Below are positions 50,995 through 60,279 of a stretch of 64,000 nt of DNA, in pieces. A model generated the notes under the pieces. It ran no database searches. It was not told the DNA's origin and saw only the letters and a list, made by a program, of their open reading frames with translations. Position 1 is the first letter of the stretch; the number at the start of each line of letters is the position of its first letter. The translations under genes were made by a program, and so were the position numbers. Origin of the DNA: DATGUN01 sp035301285 (GTDB lineage: Bacteria; Bacillota; Bacilli; Bacillales; Amphibacillaceae). The stretch is taken from positions 3,571-67,570 of the forward strand of contig DATGUN010000101.1 in the NCBI GenBank assembly GCA_035301285.1, given 5' to 3'.

Positions 50995-51944
50995 TTTACA
51001 CCTGGTCGATTATTTAAAAAGTTTTCATGGCAAAATCCACGAACCTCATCTTCCGAATAATGTTTCAGTAATGCATTGACTAAATTTTGATATTTCGACG
51101 AATCTTCAAGGTCTTTTACAAACGTACTGATTCCATCAAAATCAGATCCGAAACCAATTTTCTTTACGCCTCCAAGGGAACAAAGATGTTCAATATGATT
51201 CAAGCAATCGGTAATCGTTGCATCAACACCGTCTTTTGTTAGAAAAGGCGGATTAAACACAATGTGGATGAAACCACCTTTATCAAACATCGCTTTAACC
51301 TGATCATCATATAAATTTCGAACATGGTCGCAGAGCTCACGTGCATTGGAATGACTGGCAAACGGATAATCAGCATATTTCATCACATCCCAAAACCCTT
51401 TTACAGGTAAATGGGAGACATCTGTCAACACACGTTGGTCATTATTCATCTTGACAACTTCTTTTCCCAGTGACGTCAATCCACCTCCGCGTGGCTCACC
51501 AGCACCGTCTGCACAAAGATTCGCATTATTCCAGGTCAAGCCGATCGACATGACACCCAGACGATAGAGATGACGTAGTTTAGTTAAGTCATTGCCAAAT
51601 GCATCGGCACCTTCCAATGTCAACAAGGCCCCTATTTCATCATCCTTAAGTGTATCGAAGTCCTCCCATTTACGTATATGTTTCATGTTTGGTTGTGTCA
51701 GCACTTCTGTATAAAATAAATCAATTTGTTCAAGAGCATGCTGCCATTTTTCATCTGAAGGTACCCCCGGTTCAATAAATATGGCATAGAACTGTACCTT
51801 GATTTTCCCTTGTTGCAGGCGTTGATAATTGGTATCCAATTTTTCTGAGTTGTTATAATCAAGTGTCTCCAATCCGTAGGAAGCACCCCGTTTAGCCATC
51901 TGTAGTTTTAATAATGCATCACAATGTGTGTCTATGATTTTCAT
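50991..51944 (-). CDS. Membrane dipeptidase family (M19) zinc dipeptidase
   Basis: A 317-aa zinc peptidase of the renal dipeptidase family, here without any signal peptide and so cytoplasmic. The first ligands are H7 and D9 (DTHCDAL); the bridging Glu lies in LTLEGADAFG, and later His positions in TDVSHLP and ASHSNAREL. It starts three bases after the C26 hydrolase gene, with AGGAGG in the end of that gene. Members cut L-D dipeptides, which would suit the nearby peptide and D-amino-acid genes; substrate not established. Confidence 0.9.
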   Translation of the reverse strand: MKIIDTHCDALLKLQMAKRGASYGLETLDYNNSEKLDTNYQRLQQGKIKVQFYAIFIEPGVPSDEKWQHALEQIDLFYTEVLTQPNMKHIRKWEDFDTLKDDEIGALLTLEGADAFGNDLTKLRHLYRLGVMSIGLTWNNANLCADGAGEPRGGGLTSLGKEVVKMNNDQRVLTDVSHLPVKGFWDVMKYADYPFASHSNARELCDHVRNLYDDQVKAMFDKGGFIHIVFNPPFLTKDGVDATITDCLNHIEHLCSLGGVKKIGFGSDFDGISTFVKDLEDSSKYQNLVNALLKHYSEDEVRGFCHENFLNNRPGVK

Positions 51945-51947
51945 GTA

Positions 51948-52676
51948 TTAGTCCTCCTGTTTGTTTCGATTGCAAGCCTGGACAAATCCTGTGTAAATAT
52001 TCTCCGATGCGATATCATTTGCCGCGAACATATTTTCAGGATGCCACTGCAGCCCCATCGCAAAAGAATGTTCTTTACTCTCGATCGCTTCCACGATGCC
52101 ATCACTCGCGTTCCCAGAGATGAAGAATGGTTCGACCACTTTTCTGTTGGCTTGATGGTGCCTGCTGTTGACCCTGAGCACATCCATCCCTGTCAATTGA
52201 TTCAATAAGCTATTTTCAGTGACATGAACAAAATGCGATCCATGCTCTTTTGGTGCTTTTTGTTGATGCTGTAATAGTTCACGATCCCTGATTTGCCCAT
52301 ATATATCTTGGTACATGTCCCCGCCTGCAGCTATATTCAAGATTTGGCACCCACGACATACCGCCAATATCGGTTTATCCATTTCCAAAAACCGTTTCAT
52401 CAATTCCAGTTCAAAGGTATCCCTGACAGGAATTATTGTGCCTAGACCTTGATGGGGTTCCTCTCCGAAAAGCGTTGGATCGATATCATATCCTCCCGTC
52501 GCATAAAGTCCATCAAGTTTATCAGCATAATACTCGATTTGGTTGTAATCATCCGTATTTGGCAAGATAACAGGCACACCGCCTGCACGCTTAATGGCGG
52601 CAACATTTTCGCGTGCTGTTGTATAATGACTTTCAGTTACTTCCATAGATGAAGTAATCCCAATCAACATTTGCAC
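51948..52676 (-). CDS. Class I glutamine amidotransferase-like hydrolase (peptidase C26, PuuD-like)
   Basis: A 242-aa gamma-glutamyl hydrolase-type protein. The nucleophile Cys lies in AVCRGCQILN and the His in LQWHPE. The frame is open far upstream (to 52820), but GGGGAGGG at about 52687-52694 supports a start in the cluster TTG 52679, GTG 52676, ATG 52670; GTG is taken. PuuD splits gamma-glutamyl-GABA to GABA, which would feed the gabT/gabD genes eight kilobases away. It leads an operon with the dipeptidase and cutC. Confidence 0.85.
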   Translation of the reverse strand: MQMLIGITSSMEVTESHYTTARENVAAIKRAGGVPVILPNTDDYNQIEYYADKLDGLYATGGYDIDPTLFGEEPHQGLGTIIPVRDTFELELMKRFLEMDKPILAVCRGCQILNIAAGGDMYQDIYGQIRDRELLQHQQKAPKEHGSHFVHVTENSLLNQLTGMDVLRVNSRHHQANRKVVEPFFISGNASDGIVEAIESKEHSFAMGLQWHPENMFAANDIASENIYTGFVQACNRNKQED

Positions 52677-53074
52677 CAAAATAACACCCTCCCCATTTAC
52701 ACTCTTGATCATTTTCACTCTTGATAATGAATAGTTTATCATTCTTTTTGCTGTTTGTAATCTCATATAGATACACGTTAAATCTTGAGAAGGAAAATTA
52801 TAATAGTTTACCATGCGCAATAATTTTGATGTGGTTACAGGATGTTAAACCAAGCAAATAGCTTTGCTGTAGACCCACACAACATCCATCTGTTATGATG
52901 ATAAGACTGATTGAATGGCTCTTTCATTTGGACTTTCTTGCCCATATCCACTACTTTTGGTTTCAAACTCAATCAAAAAAGATTTTTTCAGCCACGCTTT
53001 TTGAAACATATCTGTTCATTTTCATTTTTTAACACTTACACCTTACTGTTTCACATATAATGGAGGACGAATCA

Positions 53075-53962
53075 ATGCGTGAAAATCATACAAAACCTGT
53101 TTTTATAGCGACGTGGGTCGGTATTATCGTCAATACATTACTGGCCATCATAAAAGGGATCGGCGGGCTCCTATCAGGGAGTAAAGCCTTGCTTGCAGAC
53201 GCACTTCATTCCGCTTCCGACATCATCGGTTCCATAGTTGTTTTGTTTGGTGTGAAGATTGCGCATAAACCACCCGACGAAGAACATCCCTATGGTCATG
53301 GGAAAGCGGAAAATATCGCATCCATCATTGTAGCTATATTATTGATTGTCGTCGGATTTCAAGTCAGTATTTCATCCATAAAAGTTTTCTTCGGAGAAAT
53401 CCCTTCTGCACCTGGTATGCTAGCTTTGATGATCATTATCATTTCAATCGTCGTTAAAGAAATCCTATTTTATTACAAATATTATCTGGGCAAAAAATAT
53501 AATAGTACTGCGCTCATTACAGAGGCGTGGCATCACCGTTCGGATTCATTATCATCGCTTGCGGCGCTGATCGGTATCGGTGGAGCTATGCTTGGGGAAT
53601 ATTTACATTTAGATATACTCGTCTATTCCGACGCTGCAGCTGGTATCATTGTATCAATCATCGTTATTAAAGTCGGGTACCAACTGGCAAAAGAATCATC
53701 CCTCGTTGTCATGGAAAAAGTGCTTGATAGTGAAGAAATAAAGGTTTATGCGGAAACCGTGAACAATGTTAGTGGTGTTTTGCGGATCGATCAAATATAT
53801 GCCCGCACACATGGGAGCTATATCATCATCGATATTAAAATCAGTGTCGATCCGGATATCAAAGTGCGTGAAGGGCATGATATCGCAGCCTATGTCAAAG
53901 ACGTGCTCATCGATACTTATAACGAGGTAGAAGATGTGTTTGTCCATGTCAATCCGTACTGA
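53075..53962 (+). CDS. Cation diffusion facilitator transporter
   Basis: A 295-aa metal/proton antiporter with six membrane helices and a cytoplasmic C-terminal domain (about 215-295). The zinc/manganese site residues occur in ADALHSASD (helix 2) and AWHHRSDS (helix 5). A frame from 53060 exists, but the ATG at 53075 is preferred, GGAGGAC being eight bases upstream. It resembles the YdfM/YeaB group of bacilli. The His-rich loop between helices 4 and 5 found in CzcD is lacking, so the metal could be Mn, Fe or Zn. Confidence 0.9.
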   Translation: MRENHTKPVFIATWVGIIVNTLLAIIKGIGGLLSGSKALLADALHSASDIIGSIVVLFGVKIAHKPPDEEHPYGHGKAENIASIIVAILLIVVGFQVSISSIKVFFGEIPSAPGMLALMIIIISIVVKEILFYYKYYLGKKYNSTALITEAWHHRSDSLSSLAALIGIGGAMLGEYLHLDILVYSDAAAGIIVSIIVIKVGYQLAKESSLVVMEKVLDSEEIKVYAETVNNVSGVLRIDQIYARTHGSYIIIDIKISVDPDIKVREGHDIAAYVKDVLIDTYNEVEDVFVHVNPY

Positions 53963-53988
53963 CAAACCATCTTCTGCTGTATGGACTT

Positions 53989-54081
53989 TCAACGATCCTG
54001 TATGATGACATGTTGGATGGTGGATCTAGCCGTCCGGTAATTAAACCTCCCCGTATTTTCAAGCTGGACCGAAATATCCAT
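53989..54081 (-). pseudogene. Possible remnant of a Nudix hydrolase gene (30 codons)
   Basis: A minus-strand frame starts at the ATG 54079-54081 behind a perfect AAGGAGG and stops after 30 codons. Its product MDISVQLENTGRFNYRTARS ends in VIIQDR. The GRFNYR text near residue 11 is the usual beginning of Nudix hydrolases of the YjhB/MutT kind, and the rest of the domain (including the Nudix box) is missing because the convergent transporter gene follows within 30 bases. It is read as the 5' stub of a deleted gene; a functional microprotein is less likely. Confidence 0.5.
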
Positions 54082-54154
54082 AACCTGCCTCCTTTTGATA
54101 TGAAATCATTATAACAGATTAACAGCTCTAAAACGTGCCAAAAAACAGTTCACA

Positions 54155-54185
54155 AATAAAAACCGTTTTCCCCTATCGGAAAACG
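54155..54185 (-). terminator. Terminator of the alanine racemase gene
   Basis: CGTTTTCC (54164-54171) and GGAAAACG (54178-54185) form an 8-bp stem. On the minus strand it runs into GGTTTTTATTT, a good T-tract, about 125 bases after the alr stop codon. Confidence 0.75.
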
Positions 54186-54309
54186 TCCAAAACGATATAC
54201 CATACTTATCTAAGCAAATGTTCCAATAAAATATTCCCATATCACATGATGATTCGTTATCATCTATGCTTGAGGTCCATCTTGAAATTAAGTCCTACAG
54301 CCCATCTTA

Positions 54310-55440
54310 TTATCTATACACACGCCGTACACGTTCCAATATACCCGCAAGTACTTCATCTACAATACTATCCATCCAAAAAGCTACATCACGTGCGGAT
54401 ATCCAATCATTCCCCTGTTTTCCTATCAAAACAACCTCATCACCTTCAGTCACATTTGGTATATCGGTGACATCGATAAATGTCTGATCAAGAGATATTG
54501 TCCCGATAATCGGGGCCCGTCTGCCACGTACAAGAACCTCACCTTTGTTGGATAATGCGCGACTGTACCCATCTCCATGCCCGATTGGGACAATGGCGAT
54601 TTTTCTTTCCTTGTCTGCCCGAAAACTTGCCCCATATCCGACACCGCTGTTTTTCGGTATCGTACGGACACGGAGTACTGTTGATTTGAGTTGCAACACA
54701 GATTGAAGAGGGAGAATATTTTCTTGCCTTGCCTCCGGTGTATAACCAAATAAAGCGATTCCTGGTCGAATCATATCACAAAACATATCTGGTCTTTCAA
54801 GGGCAATCGTGGATGCACCGACATGTGTAATCGAAAAATGATATCCCGCTACCTCAAGTTCATCGACCGTCTGGCGGAAAAGGCTATATTGATAATCGGT
54901 CACATCCCACCGCCCTTCATCTGCTTCCGAAAAGTGGGTATAAATCCCTTCAAAGTTAATACCCGGAAGAGACGCATGGTTCTCACAAAACGACAACGCT
55001 TCATCAGGTAACATTCCAAAGCGATGCAAGCCAACATCTATTTTCAAATGAACCGAAATTACTTTTTCGGCCTTTACCGCTTCTTCGTTCAGGATTTGCA
55101 AAAATTGGGCCCCCGATACAGAAGGGATTAAATTGTACTTTACAATATCTGCCGCTTGTTCGGATGACACCGTACTCAAAAGATGTACTGGATGAGCGAT
55201 ACCATTAGTACGTAAATAAACACCTTCTTCTACCGTCGTAACACCAAGTCGCTCAGCACCCGCTTCAATCGCCTTTTCCCCCATACGGAGCACCCCATGT
55301 CCATATGCATTCGTTTTTACGACGGCAAGCAGTAAAACATCTTGAGCCAGCTTCTTAAATTGCTTGACATTATGTTGAAAAGCATTCATATCGATTTCCA
55401 CAATGGTAGGTCGGTAAGCTGCTAGATTCGGTACAACCAA
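54310..55440 (-). CDS. alr: Alanine racemase
   Basis: A 376-aa PLP enzyme interconverting L- and D-alanine. The PLP lysine is K42 in AVVKTNAYGHG; the tyrosine acting from the other subunit lies in GVGYGASF; IRPGIALFGYTP is also conserved. It follows dat by 109 bases, and both are at the end of the amino-acid catabolic group, which suggests that here it may serve catabolism or osmolyte/amino acid conversion as well as wall precursor supply. Whether a second alr exists elsewhere cannot be seen. Confidence 0.93.
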   Translation of the reverse strand: MVVPNLAAYRPTIVEIDMNAFQHNVKQFKKLAQDVLLLAVVKTNAYGHGVLRMGEKAIEAGAERLGVTTVEEGVYLRTNGIAHPVHLLSTVSSEQAADIVKYNLIPSVSGAQFLQILNEEAVKAEKVISVHLKIDVGLHRFGMLPDEALSFCENHASLPGINFEGIYTHFSEADEGRWDVTDYQYSLFRQTVDELEVAGYHFSITHVGASTIALERPDMFCDMIRPGIALFGYTPEARQENILPLQSVLQLKSTVLRVRTIPKNSGVGYGASFRADKERKIAIVPIGHGDGYSRALSNKGEVLVRGRRAPIIGTISLDQTFIDVTDIPNVTEGDEVVLIGKQGNDWISARDVAFWMDSIVDEVLAGILERVRRVYR

Positions 55441-55549
55441 ATGATCACCCCCAATGGTTTGCCATGGTCATATCTTATCCCCGTAAACTGGGTGGGCGAC
55501 TATGAACACGATGCCAATCGTCATGTCGACACTGATGTTGAAGTTTCGG

Positions 55550-56398
55550 TTATTGTACACCACTTTTGGCAATACTTTCACGAAAAGCATTCAAGATTCG
55601 CTTAGTGTATTCACCCGGTTCGCCGTTTCCAATAACATGCCCATCTATTTTTAGTATCGGGACGATATCCAGTTTGGTCGCTGAAATAAACACTTCATCC
55701 GCGCCCAATAATTCTTCCAAACTATATGTTTCTTCATGAACCGTCATTCCCGTCTGACGACATAATTCAAGAATTTTCCGACGGGTAATACCGTTTAAAA
55801 TATAATTATTGGCAGGGTGTGTGTAAACCGTCCCATCTTTTACAATGAACACATTGGATGCGCTTGCTTCAGTCACCGTATTCCCACGATGGAGGATGGC
55901 TTCAATGGCTCCATTTTCAACGGCTTTTTGTTTAGCCAGTACGTTCGGAAGGAGATTAAGGGTTTTGATATCACAGCGCAACCAGCGTATATCTTCCGTC
56001 AATACAGCCGTTGCCCCGTTATTTTCCGTCTCGGTCAATGGTTCTTCTTCTCTTGTATAAGCTATTGTTACCGGGGATACATCACTGGCAGGGAAATAAT
56101 GTTCCCTGGATGCAATCCCTCGGGAAACCTGCAGGTAGATAATTCCGTTGTGGATCCCATTTTTATCAACAAGATCCAGTAACTGTTGTTTAAACGCAGG
56201 AATCGTAAATGGTAGATTCAATTGTATTTCGCCCGCACTTCTGACCAAACGTTCCAAATGTTCATCAAGCATAAACGGTTCACCATCGTAAATGCCAATC
56301 ACTTCATATATCCCATCGCCGAATTGGTACGCTCGATCTTCGATATCCATCATCGCATCACGCTTTACCATATCTTCATTCATTAAAATATAATCCAT
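55550..56398 (-). CDS. dat: D-amino acid aminotransferase
   Basis: A 282-aa class IV aminotransferase. The PLP lysine falls at K145 (CDIKTLNLL), the same number as in the Bacillus D-amino acid transaminase. YQFGDGIYEVIGIYDG is the N-terminal signature and EASASNVF the phosphate/substrate loop. It converts D-Ala plus 2-oxoglutarate to D-Glu plus pyruvate. It lies between eutB and alr in one direction, so D-amino acids are made or consumed in this group. GGGAGGGG precedes the start. Confidence 0.93.
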   Translation of the reverse strand: MDYILMNEDMVKRDAMMDIEDRAYQFGDGIYEVIGIYDGEPFMLDEHLERLVRSAGEIQLNLPFTIPAFKQQLLDLVDKNGIHNGIIYLQVSRGIASREHYFPASDVSPVTIAYTREEEPLTETENNGATAVLTEDIRWLRCDIKTLNLLPNVLAKQKAVENGAIEAILHRGNTVTEASASNVFIVKDGTVYTHPANNYILNGITRRKILELCRQTGMTVHEETYSLEELLGADEVFISATKLDIVPILKIDGHVIGNGEPGEYTKRILNAFRESIAKSGVQ

Positions 56399-56447
56399 CC
56401 TATACCCCTCCCATTTAGTTTCATTATTCTTACTGAAAGACGGATAT

Positions 56448-57434
56448 TTACTGCATCACATTCAAAATGGTTGCTGAATCAACACTGCTACCTGTAATGA
56501 TGAAAACAATCTTCTCACCTAATGTGAATTTCCCGTGCTTCAGAGCACCGATACCGGCACCGGCAGCTCCTTCAACAATCATCTTTTCGTGATGGAACAT
56601 ATGCTTCATGCCGTCCGCAATTTCCGTTTCATTGACAAGGACAATTTCATCTACATGCTGTTTTACCATCTCAAACGTATACCTATTATTCTGCCCGATA
56701 CCTCCGAGTAGACTATCAGCCAATGTATCTTGCTCTTGGACAATCATAGGCTTTCCGGCGCAAATACTTTCATACATGGCAGCCCCTTTTTCAGTCGATA
56801 CACCAATCAGCCTCATTTTTTGACTTGTGGTCTTAAGTGTGGCACCCAAGCCGGCGTGCAAACCACCTCCTGATAAACCGGCAATCATTGTATCCACACC
56901 CGGCGCATCGTCCAAAACTTCTAGGCCGATTGTTCCCTGGCCAGCAATGACAAGCGCATCATCAAAAGGATGAATCAATGTTAAGCCCTTTTCTCTTTGC
57001 AGTTGATAACTATATGTTTGGGCATCATCCTGTGAATAGCCGACCCGGACAACTTCCGCTCCCATATGCTCAAGAAGGGTCACTTTCGATTCTGGAACAC
57101 GTTTCGAAATACAGATGACAGCTCTGATGCCAAGTCCATTTGCCACATAGGCGACACTTCTTCCGAAATTACCGGTGGAAAAAGTTGTAATCCCTCGTTT
57201 TTTTTCCGTTTTGGACAAAGACAGGATTTTATTGGCAGCACCTCTTATTTTAAATGACCCGCTGGTATTCAATTGCTCTAACTTCAAATAAATAGACGTT
57301 TCATATTGATTTGATAACATTTCTGAATAAATAAGTGGTGTTTTTTGTACAAACGGTGCAATACGTTTACGCGCTTTCCAGACATCCTTTTGCGAAACCG
57401 TATATTCACCTGCATTAAAGACAGTTCTATCCAT
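56448..57434 (-). CDS. eutB: EutB-like PLP dehydratase (hydroxyectoine-utilisation type)
   Basis: A 328-aa fold-type II PLP enzyme. The lysine is K62 (GSFKIRGAANK) and the loop is STGNFGRSVAYVANGLG. Several blocks match the hydroxyectoine-utilisation dehydratase EutB rather than threonine dehydratase: GYSQDDAQ, IGVSTEKGAAM and LADSLLGGIGQNNRYTF. The start overlaps the end of the M20 amidohydrolase gene by eight bases. Other eut/doe genes (DoeA hydrolase, EutC) are not in the window, so the true substrate may be another beta-hydroxy amino acid. Confidence 0.8.
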   Translation of the reverse strand: MDRTVFNAGEYTVSQKDVWKARKRIAPFVQKTPLIYSEMLSNQYETSIYLKLEQLNTSGSFKIRGAANKILSLSKTEKKRGITTFSTGNFGRSVAYVANGLGIRAVICISKRVPESKVTLLEHMGAEVVRVGYSQDDAQTYSYQLQREKGLTLIHPFDDALVIAGQGTIGLEVLDDAPGVDTMIAGLSGGGLHAGLGATLKTTSQKMRLIGVSTEKGAAMYESICAGKPMIVQEQDTLADSLLGGIGQNNRYTFEMVKQHVDEIVLVNETEIADGMKHMFHHEKMIVEGAAGAGIGALKHGKFTLGEKIVFIITGSSVDSATILNVMQ

Positions 57435-58644
57435 TTACAACACCGCCTGCATCCAGATACATTATTGCTGCCAAGGACAATATAGCTACACCGACAGGGA
57501 GGACATCTTCAGCAATATCAAAAGTGGGCGTATGAAGCATCCCATTTTTCAAATAATCCGTATTACACCCCAGAAAAAACATAGCACTTGGGACCTTATC
57601 TGCCACATTGGCAAAATCTTCCCCACCCAAGCCAAATGGCATATCATGTTGGATAAAATCAGGATATAACTCATCACATGCAAGGCGGATAAATCGATTC
57701 ATCCGAGCATCATTATTCAGGGCGGAGTCTTCGTTCCGTATATTTAAATCATATGATCCACCAAGACGCTCAACAACTGAAAAGATATTCTGCAATGCCG
57801 CGTGGGCTTTTTCCTGTACATCAGGTTGATATGTTCTTATTGTGCCAAACAGTTTAACTTCTGAAGGGATCACATTATTCTGGGCACCTGCATGAATCGA
57901 GCCAACGCTTATAACAGCTGAATCCAACGCGGAAATGAGCCTGCCGGGAATACTGTAGATTCCGGTCAGTACATGATTGAGCATCCATAATGGATCCGTT
58001 CCCAAATGTGGATACGCACCGTGACCACCACTTCCATAAATGGTTGATTCAAACACGTCAACATTTCCCATACTGTACCCATCATGAATCAACATCTCTC
58101 CCAACGGCTTTTCCGGGTTCATATGCAGTGCAATAGCCGCATCAACATGATGCAATACGCCACCTTCAATCATATGCTGGGCACCCGTCAGTCCAGATTC
58201 ATCTGCACGTTCTTCGGCTGGTTGGAACAGAAGTTTCACTGTCCCTTGAATCAAGCCTTTTTGAAAGAATGACGCCATCAATGAAGCACATCCCAGCCCA
58301 ATCGCTGTATGGGCATCATGCCCACATGCGTGCATGACACCCTCTTTTTTGGACATATAATCGACATCATTTTCCTCTTGAATAGGGAGTGCGTCCATAT
58401 CTACTCGTATCGCAATCGTCGGACCGGATCCCGAAGAGATTGTACCTGTTACGGCTGTTTGATACCCAACACCACTGTTGACTTGTATACCTGGCAGCGT
58501 GTTTAAATAATCAACTACAAATCGGGATGTGTCCATTTCCTGAAAACTCAATTCAGGATGTTGATGAAACCTCCTGCGCCACATCTTAAGTTGTTCAAAC
58601 ATGTTTTCAGCTTGGTTCTTGATTGTTGCCGATGCACGTTCCAA
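57427..58644 (-). CDS. M20-family amidohydrolase
   Basis: A 405-aa metal-dependent amidohydrolase (IAA-amino acid hydrolase/hippurate hydrolase type). Metal-site text: MHACGHDAHTAIG, FQPAEE and late ligand positions in GGEDFANV. The frame is open from 58689, but the TTG at 58644 has AAGGAGG six or seven bases upstream and leads MERASATIKNQ. It overlaps eutB, indicating coupling. It may remove an acyl group from an N-acyl amino acid (for instance N-acetyl-diaminobutyrate); this is inference from context. Confidence 0.85.
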   Translation of the reverse strand: MERASATIKNQAENMFEQLKMWRRRFHQHPELSFQEMDTSRFVVDYLNTLPGIQVNSGVGYQTAVTGTISSGSGPTIAIRVDMDALPIQEENDVDYMSKKEGVMHACGHDAHTAIGLGCASLMASFFQKGLIQGTVKLLFQPAEERADESGLTGAQHMIEGGVLHHVDAAIALHMNPEKPLGEMLIHDGYSMGNVDVFESTIYGSGGHGAYPHLGTDPLWMLNHVLTGIYSIPGRLISALDSAVISVGSIHAGAQNNVIPSEVKLFGTIRTYQPDVQEKAHAALQNIFSVVERLGGSYDLNIRNEDSALNNDARMNRFIRLACDELYPDFIQHDMPFGLGGEDFANVADKVPSAMFFLGCNTDYLKNGMLHTPTFDIAEDVLPVGVAILSLAAIMYLDAGGVVNG

Positions 58645-58695
58645 ATCCCTCCCTCCTTCATTCAAGAGACATAGCCAGCTTTTCAGCATTTATTC

Positions 58696-60129
58696 TTATG
58701 TCGTCATACCGATTGATACATATTGTGATTCTAGAAATTCATCGATACCTTCTTTGCCACCTTCACGACCGATACCACTTTCTTTCATCCCGCCAAATGG
58801 CACTTGTGCCGCAGATGGTGCGCCATCATTCCAACCAACAATACCGTAATCCATTTGTTCGATGACTTGCATTCCCCTTGCGTTGTTTTCAGTGAATACA
58901 TAAGCAGCAAGCCCATAAGGCGTATCATTAGCGAGCTTGATGGCTTCATCTTCCGTTTTCACCCTTTGGATAGGAGCAACCGGACCAAAGGTTTCCTCTT
59001 GCATCATGAGCATCGTTGAATCAACATCCCCAACAACCGTCGGCGTATAAAAGACACCTTCCTGATCAGACATTGGTTTACCACCTGTTACAATGGTCGC
59101 TCCTTTTTTAACAGCGTCCTCGACATGATTGATCACTTTATCCAAGCCCTGCTGGTTAATCAGTGGTCCAATTTCAACTGATTCATCTGTTCCATCTCCG
59201 ACTTTAAGCTTTTGAACTTCAGCTGCAAATTTTTCCATAAAGGCATCATAGACACCTTCCTGGACATAGATCCGGTTAGCACAAATACAAGTTTGACCAG
59301 CATTACGGAATTTTGATGCCATGACGCCTTTGACAGCTACATCAACATCGGCATCATCAAGTACAATGGTTGGAGCATGCCCTCCAAGTTCCAATGAAAG
59401 GCGTTTAACTTGATCGGCACTCTGTTTTATCAATTGCTTTCCAACTGCAGTTGAGCCTGTAAATGTTATCTTGCGTACTTTTTCATTGGCCATGATGGCC
59501 TTCCCGAATGCCGATGAAGAACCCGTCACGAGATTGATGACCCCTTTCGGAAAACCGGCTTCCTCACATAATTCCATAAGCTTCACGGCGGTGATAGGGC
59601 TATCACTGGCAGGCTTCATGACAAAAGTGCAACCTGCGGCAAGTGCCGGCCCCATTTTTCGTGTCAGCATCGCCGCGGGGAAATTCCATGGTGTGATTGC
59701 AGCAACAACCCCAACAGGTTTCTTCCATACTTGCAGACGTTTTCCTGGAACGTGGGCTGGAATCGTATCGCCATACATCCTTTTTGCTTCCTCTGCAAAC
59801 CACTCGATAAAGGAAGCCGCATATTTAACTTCCCCACGTGATTCATTGATTGGTTTCCCCATTTCAAGCGTCATGATTTGAGCAAGTTCCTCTGTATTTT
59901 CCAACATGAGTTCATTCAATCGCTTTAACATGCCTGACCTGACATAGGCTGTTTCCTTGGACCAAGAAGCAAATGCCTTATGCGCAGCGTCTATGGCTTG
60001 ATTTGTTTCCTTTTCGCCACCCACGGGAACAGTCCCTATATTTTCATTCGTTGCAGGATTGATAACATCCATTGTATTTAAATCTTGGCCGACCCATTCG
60101 CCGTTGATATTCATTAGATATTGCTTCAT
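58696..60129 (-). CDS. gabD: Succinate-semialdehyde dehydrogenase
   Basis: A 477-aa NAD(P)-dependent aldehyde dehydrogenase. The general base lies in LELGGHAPT and the catalytic Cys in NAGQTCICANR; FTGSTAVGK is the cofactor region, and PFGGMKESGIGREGG at the end is typical of SSADH. Next to gabT it should oxidise succinate semialdehyde from GABA to succinate. It could also finish the homoprotocatechuate pathway of this window, whose aldolase releases the same aldehyde. A hairpin region separates it from gabT. Confidence 0.9.
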   Translation of the reverse strand: MKQYLMNINGEWVGQDLNTMDVINPATNENIGTVPVGGEKETNQAIDAAHKAFASWSKETAYVRSGMLKRLNELMLENTEELAQIMTLEMGKPINESRGEVKYAASFIEWFAEEAKRMYGDTIPAHVPGKRLQVWKKPVGVVAAITPWNFPAAMLTRKMGPALAAGCTFVMKPASDSPITAVKLMELCEEAGFPKGVINLVTGSSSAFGKAIMANEKVRKITFTGSTAVGKQLIKQSADQVKRLSLELGGHAPTIVLDDADVDVAVKGVMASKFRNAGQTCICANRIYVQEGVYDAFMEKFAAEVQKLKVGDGTDESVEIGPLINQQGLDKVINHVEDAVKKGATIVTGGKPMSDQEGVFYTPTVVGDVDSTMLMMQEETFGPVAPIQRVKTEDEAIKLANDTPYGLAAYVFTENNARGMQVIEQMDYGIVGWNDGAPSAAQVPFGGMKESGIGREGGKEGIDEFLESQYVSIGMTT

Positions 60130-60195
60130 TTTTCACACTCCATTTTATATTTCTCCACGTTCCGTCTATTCCACATTTACAGTAGGTAAAATTTA

Positions 60196-60262
60196 GGAAA
60201 CGGGAGATTTTTATCACGTTCATTTATATGAAATGAACTTATCATACAATTTACCCGTTTCC
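60196..60262 (-). promoter_or_regulatory. Nested hairpin between gabT and gabD
   Basis: GGAAACGGG (60196-60204) pairs with CCCGTTTCC (60254-60262), enclosing a perfect inner stem GTTCATTT (60218-60225)/AAATGAAC (60231-60238). On the minus strand it follows the gabT stop by 18 bases and is followed by a moderately T-rich stretch. It may attenuate transcription or stabilise the gabT message. Confidence 0.6.
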
Positions 60263-60279
60263 ATGAAATTTAAATCTGT

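Noticed and set aside
54135..54470. A 111-codon plus-strand frame near the end of alr
   Set aside because: It overlaps alr in antisense, has no ribosome site and is rich in His/Ser/Tyr as expected from a shadow frame.
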